Shown: positions 18,670 to 26,445 of the stretch, piece by piece
Layout: each line of letters opens with the position of its first letter
Numbering within the stretch: position 1 is the stretch's first letter
Assembly: GCA_966250385.1 (NCBI GenBank)
Contig: CBINHC010000003.1
Location: 271,024-335,023, forward strand
Direction: 5' to 3'
Length of the DNA: 64,000 bases
Source: DASWTL01 sp966250385
GTDB taxonomy: Bacteria; Bacteroidota; Bacteroidia; Sphingobacteriales; Sphingobacteriaceae
Notes under the pieces: model-generated
Seen by the model: only the letters and a program-made list of their open reading frames with translations
Databases searched by the model: none
Told to the model about the DNA's origin: nothing
Position numbers and translations under genes: made by a program

Positions 18670-19440
18670 ATGAATTACACTTTGCAGAATATCCCGTTCC
18701 GTACCGATAAACCCCGTCAGAAGGGTTTGACGATGGTCATGGATAAGGGATTAAGTCTACGCGAAACCGAGGATTTTCTTGAAGTTGCGGGTGCACACAC
18801 CGATATAGTTAAACTGGGATGGGCGACATCATTTGTCACGCCGAACCTGGAAGAGAAGCTGAAGATCTACCGTCAGGCCGGGATTCCGGTGTATTTCGGT
18901 GGGACCCTTTTTGAAGCATTTGTCATCCGAAACCAGTTTGATGATTACCGTAAGGTGCTGGATCGCTACCAGATGGAGTATGCGGAGATTTCCGACGGCT
19001 CGATCGAGATCTCTCACGACGCCAAATGCGATTTCATCCGCCGGCTCAGCGATCAGGTTACGGTTATTTCCGAAGTCGGATCAAAGGATGTGACCAAGAT
19101 ATTTGCGCCCTATAAATGGATCAACCTGATGCGTTCGGAGATCGAAGCCGGTGCATGGAAAGTGATCGCGGAAGCCCGCGAAGGCGGAAACGTCGGAATC
19201 TACCGGGATTCGGGAGAGGTACGTGAGGGACTGGTGGACGAGATCCTGACTCAGATTCCCGAAGAGAAGATCATCTGGGAGGCGCCGCAGAAAGCCCAGC
19301 AGGTCTGGTTCATCAAACTGATCGGGACCAATGTCAACCTGGGCAATATTGCTCCTGCTGAAGTTATTCCGGTCGAAACTTTACGCATCGGGCTGAGAAG
19401 TGATACGTTCAATCACTTCCTGAACATGAAACAAGATTAA
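18670..19440 (+). CDS. ComA-family phosphosulfolactate synthase
   Basis: The 256-residue protein is an alpha/beta-barrel of the ComA family, which adds sulfite to phosphoenolpyruvate to make phosphosulfolactate, the first step of coenzyme M synthesis in methanogens. Family blocks seen are KPRQKGLTMVMDKGLSLRET, VDIVKLGWATSF-like (TDIVKLGWATSFVTP) and YAEISDGSIEI. Also present are VISEVGSKD, EAREGGNVGIYRDSGEVR and KIIWEAPQKAQQVWFIKLIG. In Bacteroidota coenzyme M is not made, so the true product is uncertain, and a role in sulfonate or sulfonolipid chemistry is only a guess. It sits after a strong terminator and 77 bp before aroE. Confidence 0.85.
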   Translation: MNYTLQNIPFRTDKPRQKGLTMVMDKGLSLRETEDFLEVAGAHTDIVKLGWATSFVTPNLEEKLKIYRQAGIPVYFGGTLFEAFVIRNQFDDYRKVLDRYQMEYAEISDGSIEISHDAKCDFIRRLSDQVTVISEVGSKDVTKIFAPYKWINLMRSEIEAGAWKVIAEAREGGNVGIYRDSGEVREGLVDEILTQIPEEKIIWEAPQKAQQVWFIKLIGTNVNLGNIAPAEVIPVETLRIGLRSDTFNHFLNMKQD

Positions 19441-19466
19441 GCAGAAACTGCTTACTATTCCGGCTG

Positions 19467-19500
19467 CTTCCATGTCGCCTGCCTGCAGGCGTCATGGAAG
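19467..19500. repeat. Long imperfect palindrome in the leader of aroE
   Basis: CTTCCATG-T-CGCCTGC and its mirror GCAGGCG-T-CATGGAAG form a hairpin with a single T-T mismatch and a small loop. No T run follows, so it is not a standard terminator. It could be an RNA processing or stability element, or a protein site between the ComA-family gene and aroE. Confidence 0.6.
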
Positions 19501-19517
19501 TGTTAGATAACGTAGAG

Positions 19518-20294
19518 ATGAAAAAATACGGTTTGATCGGGTATCCCCTTAAACATTCATTTTCTGAAAGGTACTTTAAGGAGAAGTTTGAGCGGGAAGG
19601 GATCGATGCGGTATACCAGGCTTTCGAATTACCTAACCTCAGCGACCTGGATGAGCTTTTGAAAGATAATCCTGAGCTCCTCGGACTGAACGTGACCATC
19701 CCCCATAAAATCGGCGTCATGTTCTATCTTCAGAAGATCGACCCGGTCGCCCGGGAGATCCATGCGGTGAACTGCATTCGGGTCGTCAAGAGCAAACCCG
19801 TGGAATCCTTCTTCTCCGGTGAATTCAACCAGCTTCCGGTGCGTCTTGAAGGCTACAACACGGATGCCTATGGATTTGAGGAATCCCTGAAACCGCTGCT
19901 CAGAAAACACCATCAGAAAGCCCTTATCCTGGGACACGGGGGAGCCGCCAGGGCAGTGGCCTACGTGTTGAAGAAGCTGGATATCAGCGTAAGATTCGTA
20001 TCGAGAAAGCCAACCGGGAAGCAGCTCAGCTACGGCGGGCTCTCTGAGGAGATCATCAGGGAAAGGACCCTGATCGTCAATACAACGCCATGCGGCACCT
20101 ATCCGAAAGTGGATGAGAAGCCCATGATCCCCTACGAGTTCCTGACCGACAGGCACCTGCTTTACGACCTGATTTACAACCCGGAGGAAACGCTGTTTCT
20201 GAAGGAGGGCAGGGAACGGGGCGCCGCTACAAAAAATGGTTTCGAAATGTTGCAGTTACAGGCTGAAAAATCATGGGAAATATGGAACAGTTAA
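19518..20294 (+). CDS. aroE: Shikimate 5-dehydrogenase
   Basis: This enzyme reduces 3-dehydroshikimate to shikimate with NADPH in aromatic amino acid synthesis. The frame is open from 19494. The ATG at 19518 (MKKYGLIGYPLKHSFSERYF) matches the family N-terminus and avoids the palindrome, so it is preferred. It gives about 258 residues. Motifs include SxS-like KHSFS for shikimate binding, NVTIPHK with catalytic Lys, GYNTDAYGF with catalytic Asp and the nucleotide-binding LGHGGAARAV. The C-terminal NPEETLFLKEGRERGAATKNGFEML is typical. The last 22 bases overlap the start of gldD, implying translational coupling. Confidence 0.95.
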   Translation: MKKYGLIGYPLKHSFSERYFKEKFEREGIDAVYQAFELPNLSDLDELLKDNPELLGLNVTIPHKIGVMFYLQKIDPVAREIHAVNCIRVVKSKPVESFFSGEFNQLPVRLEGYNTDAYGFEESLKPLLRKHHQKALILGHGGAARAVAYVLKKLDISVRFVSRKPTGKQLSYGGLSEEIIRERTLIVNTTPCGTYPKVDEKPMIPYEFLTDRHLLYDLIYNPEETLFLKEGRERGAATKNGFEMLQLQAEKSWEIWNS

Positions 20295-20872
20295 AAACCT
20301 GGGCTCTTGGCCTGTTTTTTCTTTTCCTGCTCCTTTCCTCATGTCAGAACGAGTTTACACCGAAACCGAGGGGTTACTACAGGATCGATCTGCCGGAAAA
20401 GAGTTACCGGCAGTATGACGAAGACTGTCCCTATACCTTCGAGTATCCGGTCTACGGCCAGATCGTTCCGGACAGCTCTTCACAGGCGAAGCCCTGCTGG
20501 ATCGATGTGGCTTTTCCGGATTTCAACGGCCGGATCCATCTCAGTTATCATCCGGTTACCTCCCGGGAGGTCTTCGACGAACTGATCGAAGACACGAGGA
20601 GGCTCGCCTTCAAGCACACCGTCAAGGCGACAGCCATCGATGAGGCGACCATTCGTTTTCCGGAACACCATGTTTACGGGGTCTACTACACCATTTCCGG
20701 GAATACGGCCTCATCCGTTCAGTTCTTTCTGACGGACAGCACCCGGAACTATCTGCGCGGCGCCCTGTACTTTCATGAGCAGCCCCGTCAGGACTCCATC
20801 CAGCCTGTGCTTGATTTTTTAAAGAAGGATATCGATGTCATGATCAGGTCCTTTAAATGGAAAAACAGGTAA
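20273..20872 (+). CDS. gldD: Gliding motility lipoprotein GldD
   Basis: The protein is 199 residues and begins with a lipoprotein signal (LFFLFLLLSSC lipobox). The signature TPKPRGYYRIDLPEKSY follows and is diagnostic for GldD. In Flavobacterium johnsoniae GldD is required for gliding and for the type IX secretion machinery. Two ATG codons, at 20273 and 20282, are possible starts. The reading frame overlaps the end of aroE. The other gliding genes are not in this window, so this gene alone does not show that the organism glides. Confidence 0.92.
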   Translation: MGNMEQLKTWALGLFFLFLLLSSCQNEFTPKPRGYYRIDLPEKSYRQYDEDCPYTFEYPVYGQIVPDSSSQAKPCWIDVAFPDFNGRIHLSYHPVTSREVFDELIEDTRRLAFKHTVKATAIDEATIRFPEHHVYGVYYTISGNTASSVQFFLTDSTRNYLRGALYFHEQPRQDSIQPVLDFLKKDIDVMIRSFKWKNR

Positions 20873-20917
20873 CTTCACCTCTTGCTCACTGTTATTAATT
20901 TTACGTGACCAATACCT

Positions 20918-21556
20918 ATGATCAGTATACAATCATTTGTCTGCAGTCCCTACCAGGAGAATACGTATCTGCTTTTCGACGAGACCCGGGAGTGTGTGAT
21001 CATTGATCCCGGCATGTACAATGGTGCCGAACAGGATCAGGTCGCCTCGTTTATCCGGGCCGAAGGGCTCAAACCGGTTCTGCTGCTGAACACTCACTGC
21101 CACATAGACCACGTCTTCGGCAATAAATTTATTTTCGACCAGTACGGACTGCTTCCTGAATTTCACGAGGGAGAACTGCCGCTGCTGACGGCGGTACCAT
21201 CGTACGCTCCTCAGATGGGTATGCAGTATGAGGCCTCGCCTTTCCCTGCGAGGTACCTGGGCGAATCCGGAACGGTCGCCTTCGGTAGCAGTTCGCTGGA
21301 GATTATTTTTGCGCCCGGTCATTCCCCCGCTCACCTGTGTTTTTATTCAGAGAAGGACGGTTTTGTGGTCGGCGGCGATGTACTGTTTTACAACAGCATC
21401 GGCAGGACGGATCTGCCGGGCGGCGATTTCGACACGCTGATCGCCAGTATCAGGAATAAACTGTTTGTGCTACCTGATACCTGCACCGTCTACCCCGGGC
21501 ATGGCCCGGCCACGACCATCGGCCATGAGAAACTTCACAATCCGTTCCTGAGGTAA
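20918..21556 (+). CDS. Metallo-beta-lactamase-fold hydrolase (glyoxalase II-like)
   Basis: The 212-residue protein has the binuclear metal motif THCHIDH (HxHxDH) near residue 60. Additional ligands are in APGHSPAH and VYPGHGPAT, and GDVLFYNSIGRTDLPGGD is the usual bridging-Asp block of the YcbL-type glyoxalase II group. These enzymes hydrolyse S-lactoylglutathione or related thioesters. The actual substrate in Bacteroidota, which generally lack glutathione, is unknown. It lies 45 bp after gldD and 3 bp before the permease gene, so it is probably part of one transcript. Confidence 0.9.
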   Translation: MISIQSFVCSPYQENTYLLFDETRECVIIDPGMYNGAEQDQVASFIRAEGLKPVLLLNTHCHIDHVFGNKFIFDQYGLLPEFHEGELPLLTAVPSYAPQMGMQYEASPFPARYLGESGTVAFGSSSLEIIFAPGHSPAHLCFYSEKDGFVVGGDVLFYNSIGRTDLPGGDFDTLIASIRNKLFVLPDTCTVYPGHGPATTIGHEKLHNPFLR

Positions 21557-21559
21557 CTG

Positions 21560-22789
21560 ATGAATACGCCATTTTTTATAGCGAAGCGATACCTGTTCTC
21601 CAAAAAGTCGGTCAATGCGATCAATTTTATTTCGGGTATTTCAATGCTGGGGGTTTTTGTCGGAAGTGCGGCGCTCATCATCATCCTGTCCGTGTTCAAC
21701 GGGTTTGAGAAGCTAGTCCTTTCGATGTTCAATACGCTTACGCCCCAGCTGCTGGTCGAACCGGCAACCGGCAAGACGTTCGATCCTTCACTGCGGGTCC
21801 TGCAGCAGGTGAAAAAAGATCCAAGGATTCTGCACTATACCGAGGTGCTACAGGAAAAAGCCCTGATCCGCTATGGAAAAGGCCAGTTTATCGGTCTTGT
21901 AAAGGGTGTCAGCGAAAACTTCAACCAGGGACACGAGCTCGATACCACGATTATTGACGGAACGTTCACCCTGCAGCATGAAGGGGAGGACATGGCCGTG
22001 ATTGGATCTGCGGTCCAGGCTTACCTGGGAGTGAGCGTAAAGGATCCTTTCCGCAACCTGCAGATCTTTTCACCAAACAAGGCTGCCGCGGCCGGCGCAT
22101 TCAGCCCGGCCGATGAGTTTATCGTCCGGTCTATCCGCCCCGCCGGCGTTTTTGAAGTTCAGCAGCAGTTTGACGATATGGTGCTGGTGCCGCTGAGTTT
22201 TGCGAGGGACCTTCTGAATGAACCGGACAGGGTCTCTTCGGTTGAGATCAACCTGAAGGCCGGGGAATCCTCGGAGGCCTTCCAGCGAGGGCTTGAGAAG
22301 AAATTGGGCAAGGCCTTTACCGTCCGGGACCGGGTTCAGCAGAACCAGTTACTGTACAAGATCCTGAACTCGGAAAAATGGGCGATTTTTGTGATCCTCA
22401 CCTTTGTGCTGATCATTGCCATCTTCAATATTATCGGATCCCTGACGATGCTTGTCATTGACAAGAAGCGGGATATAGCCATCCTCAGCAGCCTTGGGGC
22501 CGATAACCGGCTGGTTCGGAACATCTTTTTCCTGGAAGGCATGATGATCGCCATGATCGGGTGTATCCTCGGGATGTTCACGGGCCTTGTCGTTGCCCTC
22601 CTGCAGCAGAAATTCAGCTTTATCAGTATGGGAACTGCAGGGATGGTCGTTGACGCATATCCTGTGGACCTGAAGCTCTCAGACTTCGTCCTGGTCTTTC
22701 TGACTGTCTTCCTGATCTCCCTTGTCGCTTCCCGGATCTCCTCCCGCCTGAGTATCCGGCATATCATCAGTCTGAAAGAGGATCTATAG
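21560..22789 (+). CDS. FtsX/LolC-LolE-like ABC transporter permease
   Basis: The 409-residue permease has the MacB/FtsX layout. There is a first helix at about 25-47 (GVFVGSAALIIILSVFNGFE), a large periplasmic domain from about 50 to 265, and three C-terminal helices near 275-298, 322-348 and 372-395. The N-terminus FIAKRYLFSKKSVNAINFISGISMLGV is typical of lipoprotein-releasing LolC/E proteins, which extract lipoproteins from the inner membrane together with an ATPase. No ATPase gene is adjacent. Its 3' end overlaps the convergent epimerase gene by six bases. Confidence 0.88.
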   Translation: MNTPFFIAKRYLFSKKSVNAINFISGISMLGVFVGSAALIIILSVFNGFEKLVLSMFNTLTPQLLVEPATGKTFDPSLRVLQQVKKDPRILHYTEVLQEKALIRYGKGQFIGLVKGVSENFNQGHELDTTIIDGTFTLQHEGEDMAVIGSAVQAYLGVSVKDPFRNLQIFSPNKAAAAGAFSPADEFIVRSIRPAGVFEVQQQFDDMVLVPLSFARDLLNEPDRVSSVEINLKAGESSEAFQRGLEKKLGKAFTVRDRVQQNQLLYKILNSEKWAIFVILTFVLIIAIFNIIGSLTMLVIDKKRDIAILSSLGADNRLVRNIFFLEGMMIAMIGCILGMFTGLVVALLQQKFSFISMGTAGMVVDAYPVDLKLSDFVLVFLTVFLISLVASRISSRLSIRHIISLKEDL

Positions 22790-23749
22790 ATATTTCCCGG
22801 GGATCAGGTAGTTCCGTACGTAATCCGCTATCCCTTCCTCCAGGGAATGGAACGGGCGGTTGTATCCCGCCGAACGGAGTTTATCCATTTTTGCCTCTGT
22901 AAAATACTGGTACTTATCCCGGATATCTTCCGGAGTCGGAATGAACTGAATGTCGGGTTCAAGGCCCATGGCCCGGAAGGTATTGGATGCCAGGTCCAGG
23001 AATGTTCTCGCCCGGCCCGACCCCAGGTTATAGATCCCGGAATCCTTGCGGTGATGCATCAGGTGGTACAGAACGGCGGTCACATCCTTCACATAGACAA
23101 AATCCCGCATCTGTTCGCCATCCCGGAACTCCGGATTGTGTGAGCGGAACAGTTTCATGGTACCGGTTTTCCGGATGGCGTTGAACGTGTGGAAGATGAC
23201 GGAGGCCATGCGCCCCTTATGATACTCATTCGGGCCGTACACATTGAAAAACTTCAGGCCGGCCCAGAAATAGGGTTTGCGCTCCTGTTTCAGTGCCCAG
23301 ATATCGAATTCATTTTTCGAGTCGCCATAGAGGTTCAGCGGACGGAGCGACGGGATCAGGCTTTCCCGGTCCTCATATCCGGCCTCGCCGAGGCCGTAGG
23401 TTGCAGCGGAAGATGCGTACACGAGCGGGAGACCATATTCCACACAGATGTTCCAGACTGATTTGGAATATTCGAGGTTCAGCCGGTTCAGGACATCCCA
23501 GTTGCTTTCCGTGGTGTCCGTCCGGGCACCGATATGGAACACGAACTGTACGTGTAGCTGGTTGTTCTTCAGCCAGTTGTGAAGCTCTTCCCGGTCTACG
23601 AGGGCGGAATACCGCTTTCCCTCAAAGTTCCGGTTCTTTTCTGCGTTCGAAAAGTCGTCCACCAGGATCAGGTCGTAATACCGCTCCTCATTAAGCTTCT
23701 GAATCAGGCAGCTTCCGATAAAACCTGCTGCTCCCGTAATGATTATCAT
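22784..23749 (-). CDS. hldD: ADP-L-glycero-D-manno-heptose 6-epimerase
   Basis: The 321-residue NAD(P)-dependent sugar epimerase of the extended SDR family makes ADP-L-glycero-beta-D-manno-heptose for lipopolysaccharide or S-layer glycans. The Rossmann motif is TGAAGFIGS at residues 6-14, and the active-site YxxxK is in LYGDSKNEFD. NVYGPNEYHKGRMASVIFH and RDFVYVKDV are conserved HldD blocks. It is convergent with the permease gene and lies 12 bp after mqnD on the same strand. Other heptose genes are not in the window. Confidence 0.9.
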   Translation of the reverse strand: MIIITGAAGFIGSCLIQKLNEERYYDLILVDDFSNAEKNRNFEGKRYSALVDREELHNWLKNNQLHVQFVFHIGARTDTTESNWDVLNRLNLEYSKSVWNICVEYGLPLVYASSAATYGLGEAGYEDRESLIPSLRPLNLYGDSKNEFDIWALKQERKPYFWAGLKFFNVYGPNEYHKGRMASVIFHTFNAIRKTGTMKLFRSHNPEFRDGEQMRDFVYVKDVTAVLYHLMHHRKDSGIYNLGSGRARTFLDLASNTFRAMGLEPDIQFIPTPEDIRDKYQYFTEAKMDKLRSAGYNRPFHSLEEGIADYVRNYLIPGKYL

Positions 23750-23761
23750 GTCCTGCTTGCT

Positions 23762-24607
23762 TTAGTTGTTTAAGAATAAGTTCTGTTCCGTCCGCGGTAT
23801 CACTCCCGCCCGGTTCGCGCGTTCAAACAGGGTCGATACCGCCGTTCGGCCTTCCGGTCCCAGGTCCAGGGAGTATTTGTTGACATACAGGTCAATATGC
23901 CGATACATGACCTCCTCGCTCATTTCCTGGGCATGTTCGCGGATGAACGGCGTAGCGGATCCGGGGTTGGCAAAAGCGAACTCGACGCTTTTCCTGACCA
24001 GCCGGTTCACTTTTTCTTTGATTTCAGACGGCAGTGACCGCCGGATCATGATGCCGCCCAGCGGGATGGCCGATCCGGTTTCCTTTTCCCAGAAATCACC
24101 CAGGTCTATGATTTTGGTCAGTCCCTTATCCTGGTAGGTGAACCGGTTTTCGTGAATGATCAGACCCAGGTCGATCCCTCCTGTCAGCAGCTGGTTCTCG
24201 ATCTCAGAAAATACCATCTCTTTCCTGTTGACCAGTTCCGGAAAGGCGATCCCCAATAAGAAGCTGGCCGTTGTGTACCGGCCCGGGATTCCGACGACGA
24301 GCTGGTCGCCGGCCGTCCGGATCTGTTCCGGATCCGCATAGTCTTTGCTGATGAGAAGCGGTCCGACCCCGAATCCCAGCGCCGAACCGGAATCCAGCAG
24401 TACATACCTTTCGGCGACATAGGCATAGGCATGGAAGCTCAGCTTCGTGATGTCCAGTTCGCCCCGAAGCGCCTTCTGGTTCAGCGTCTCCACGTCATCG
24501 AAAGACACCTCGAACTCCAGGCCTTCGGTGTCGATTTTATGGTGTATCAGGGCATCAAATATAAAAGTATCGTTCGGGCAGGGGGAAAATCCAAGAGTTA
24601 ATTTCAT
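23762..24607 (-). CDS. mqnD: 1,4-dihydroxy-6-naphthoate synthase (futalosine pathway)
   Basis: The 281-residue protein turns cyclic dehypoxanthine futalosine into 1,4-dihydroxy-6-naphthoate in menaquinone synthesis. It has a periplasmic-binding-protein-like fold. Recognisable blocks are LTLGFSPCPNDTFIFDALIH, DVETLNQKA, LDITKLSFHAYAYV, GRYTTASFLLG and IHENRFTYQ with the catalytic His. The start overlaps the mqnB stop by four bases (24604-24607), so the two are translationally coupled. This pair shows that the organism uses the futalosine and not the MenFDHCEB route for at least these steps. Confidence 0.95.
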   Translation of the reverse strand: MKLTLGFSPCPNDTFIFDALIHHKIDTEGLEFEVSFDDVETLNQKALRGELDITKLSFHAYAYVAERYVLLDSGSALGFGVGPLLISKDYADPEQIRTAGDQLVVGIPGRYTTASFLLGIAFPELVNRKEMVFSEIENQLLTGGIDLGLIIHENRFTYQDKGLTKIIDLGDFWEKETGSAIPLGGIMIRRSLPSEIKEKVNRLVRKSVEFAFANPGSATPFIREHAQEMSEEVMYRHIDLYVNKYSLDLGPEGRTAVSTLFERANRAGVIPRTEQNLFLNN

Positions 24608-25233
24608 AGCTTCTCTAAATATGTAAGAATAGCGGCATTCAGGTTTTCAATGGCCAGCGGAATGTCCCAGGCGGAGAGATTTCTGCGTTCCACATAGTTG
24701 GAAACGGCCCTCAGCTGGACAGACGGCAGGCCCACCTGGTTGGATGCATAGAAGAATGCCGCGCCTTCCATGGATTCAACCTGCGGCTGAAGCCTGCTCA
24801 TCGTTTTATAGATCGTCGTTTCATTCCCGTGTACCCGGCTTACCGTGATGGCACGGGCTGTCGGCCACCCGGGGAGGGGATGCTGCGCCGTGAGCGGCAG
24901 GATCCGGCTTTCCCCGAAACCCAGCTTGTCAATGGGCAGAAATTCCTCGCCGTCTTCCGCTCCCAGTTCCGCAAAGCAGTCCTCGGAGACCTGGAGTACA
25001 GCGCCGATCGGCAGGTTCCTGTCAAAAGCTCCGGCAATACCAGCATTAACAGCCAGGTCATACTGACCGGACGCAAGGTGCATGCCCATCCGGAATGCTG
25101 TGGCGACCATGCCCACTCCGGTGATCAGTGAAGTGACCTGATGTCCGCTGACCCGGGAAGCGGCGTCCTCACCGGAGGACTGAAGGAAAGGAGCGATTTC
25201 GGCTTCGGTTGCCGAGACGAGTAAAACTTTCAC
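24604..25233 (-). CDS. mqnB: Futalosine hydrolase
   Basis: The 209-residue nucleosidase releases hypoxanthine from futalosine. It is related to MTA/SAH nucleosidases: it begins MKVLLVSATEAEIAPF and has AVNAGIAGAFDRNLPIG for substrate binding. VESMEGAAFFYA contains the ribose-binding Glu and QLRAVSNYVE follows. The Asp/Asn region NLSAWDIPLAIENLN lies near the C-terminus. It precedes and overlaps mqnD. Transcription starts in the 80-bp divergent gap shared with the pterin genes, where TAACTTCG on the minus strand is a weak -7 candidate. Confidence 0.93.
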   Translation of the reverse strand: MKVLLVSATEAEIAPFLQSSGEDAASRVSGHQVTSLITGVGMVATAFRMGMHLASGQYDLAVNAGIAGAFDRNLPIGAVLQVSEDCFAELGAEDGEEFLPIDKLGFGESRILPLTAQHPLPGWPTARAITVSRVHGNETTIYKTMSRLQPQVESMEGAAFFYASNQVGLPSVQLRAVSNYVERRNLSAWDIPLAIENLNAAILTYLEKL

Positions 25234-25291
25234 TCCGCGAAGTTATGAACAATAGCCCGAATTTGAATTCAGAGCTTCCTGCTACTTTGAG

Positions 25292-25299
25292 TATATTTG
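25292..25299 (+). promoter_or_regulatory. Bacteroidota-type -7 element before the PTPS-folE pair
   Basis: TATATTTG is an exact TAnnTTTG match 15 bp before the ATG at 25314. The -33 box is not obvious. Confidence 0.5.
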
Positions 25300-25313
25300 C
25301 ACCTTAATTTTGA

Positions 25314-25730
25314 ATGATGATTTACATTACGCGCAGGGAACGATTTAATGCAGCGCATAAGCTGTATCGTGAAGGATGGACGGACCAGGAAAACTTCGAG
25401 GCCTTCGGGAAATGTTCAAACCCTAACTGGCATGGTCATAACTATGAACTTTTTGTCACGGTCAAGGGGAATGTGGATCCGGAGACCGGGTTTGTTATGG
25501 ATCTGAAGGAGCTGAAGAGTATAATTCATACCTATATTACTGACAAACTGGATCATAAAAATATTAACTTGGATGTAGACTTCATGAAAGGCAAGATGGC
25601 TTCTACCGAAGTGCTTGCCATGGAGATCTTTTTCCAGCTGAAACCGCATGTGGAGGCACACGGCGTGCACCTGCATTCGATCCGGATCAATGAAACCGAA
25701 AACAACTATGTCGAGTACTTCGGCGAGTAA
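25314..25730 (+). CDS. 6-pyruvoyl-tetrahydropterin synthase / 6-carboxytetrahydropterin synthase family enzyme
   Basis: The 138-residue zinc enzyme acts on dihydroneopterin triphosphate, the product of FolE encoded next to it. Zinc ligands are H15 (FNAAHKL), H40 and H42 in CSNPNWHGHNY, and the catalytic Cys is C34. The spacing C-x5-HGH and the run GNVDPETGFVMDLKEL resemble the animal PTPS form. The bacterial QueD form has C-x3-HGH. This leaves open whether the product is 6-pyruvoyl-tetrahydropterin (biopterin route) or 6-carboxytetrahydropterin (queuosine route). The gene lies 13 bp before folE. The ATG at 25317 is an alternative start. Confidence 0.88.
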   Translation: MMIYITRRERFNAAHKLYREGWTDQENFEAFGKCSNPNWHGHNYELFVTVKGNVDPETGFVMDLKELKSIIHTYITDKLDHKNINLDVDFMKGKMASTEVLAMEIFFQLKPHVEAHGVHLHSIRINETENNYVEYFGE

Positions 25731-25743
25731 AAGAAACCATAAT

Positions 25744-26379
25744 ATGGATCATATGAATGATATGATGGCCGAAGAAGAAATGGATGGCTATGTAAAGATC
25801 GACCGGTACAATCCCGATAAGATTGAACGGATAGCGAATCACTATACAGATATTCTGAAAGGCCTGGGTGAGGATCCCGGACGCGAAGGTCTGATCAAGA
25901 CTCCTGAGCGCGTTGCCAAAGCCCTGCAATACCTGACACACGGTTATGACCTGGATCCGAATGAGATCCTGTCCAGCGCTATGTTCCGCGAGGACTACAG
26001 CCAGATGGTCGTCGTGAAAGATATTGAAGTTTACTCCATGTGTGAGCACCACATGCTGCCGTTCTTCGGGAAAGCCCATGTAGCTTATATTCCGAATGGT
26101 CATATCGTCGGACTGAGCAAGATCCCGCGCGTGGTGGATGCGTTTGCGCGGCGGCTGCAGGTCCAGGAACGGCTGACGAACGAGATCCGGGATTGCATTC
26201 AGGATACCCTTCAGCCTGCCGGTGTCGCCGTCGTCATTGAATGCCGGCATCTCTGCATGTCCATGCGCGGCGTGCAGAAACAAAATTCGGTAACCACGAC
26301 CTCGGCTTTTACCGGGGAGTTCATCCAGGAAAAAACCCGGGCGGAATTCCTGAGGCTCATCACGGCGAGCCTCGATTAA
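25744..26379 (+). CDS. folE: GTP cyclohydrolase I
   Basis: This enzyme converts GTP to 7,8-dihydroneopterin triphosphate, the entry to folate and other pterins. The frame is open from 25648 inside the preceding gene. The ATG at 25744 (MDHMNDMMAEEEMDGYVKI) is the first that does not overlap it and gives 211 residues. Zinc ligands are C100 and H103 in SMCEHHMLPF and C171 in CRHLCMSMRG. Further conserved blocks are GLSKIPRVVDAFARRLQVQE and QNSVTTTSAF. The 13-bp spacing to the PTPS-type gene indicates an operon for pterin synthesis. Confidence 0.95.
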   Translation: MDHMNDMMAEEEMDGYVKIDRYNPDKIERIANHYTDILKGLGEDPGREGLIKTPERVAKALQYLTHGYDLDPNEILSSAMFREDYSQMVVVKDIEVYSMCEHHMLPFFGKAHVAYIPNGHIVGLSKIPRVVDAFARRLQVQERLTNEIRDCIQDTLQPAGVAVVIECRHLCMSMRGVQKQNSVTTTSAFTGEFIQEKTRAEFLRLITASLD

Positions 26380-26413
26380 CTGCATCTTCAGATACAGCAT
26401 AACAAACGATACG

Positions 26414-26427
26414 CCCTGCATGCAGGG
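26414..26427. repeat. Perfect 14-bp palindrome between folE and fabD
   Basis: CCCTGCATGCAGGG is a perfect palindrome 19 bp before the fabD ATG and 35 bp after the folE stop. It could be a protein site or a hairpin. It has no T run, so it is not a standard terminator. Confidence 0.45.
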
Positions 26428-26445
26428 TAACTTTAAACTACATAC

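Noticed and set aside
25648..25743. Upstream extension of folE
   Set aside because: The frame is open but overlaps the 3' part of the PTPS-type gene, and the residues before MDHMNDMM do not resemble FolE.
26414..26427. Palindrome before fabD as a terminator of folE
   Set aside because: The stem is perfect but has no real loop and no T run, so it is listed only as a palindrome.
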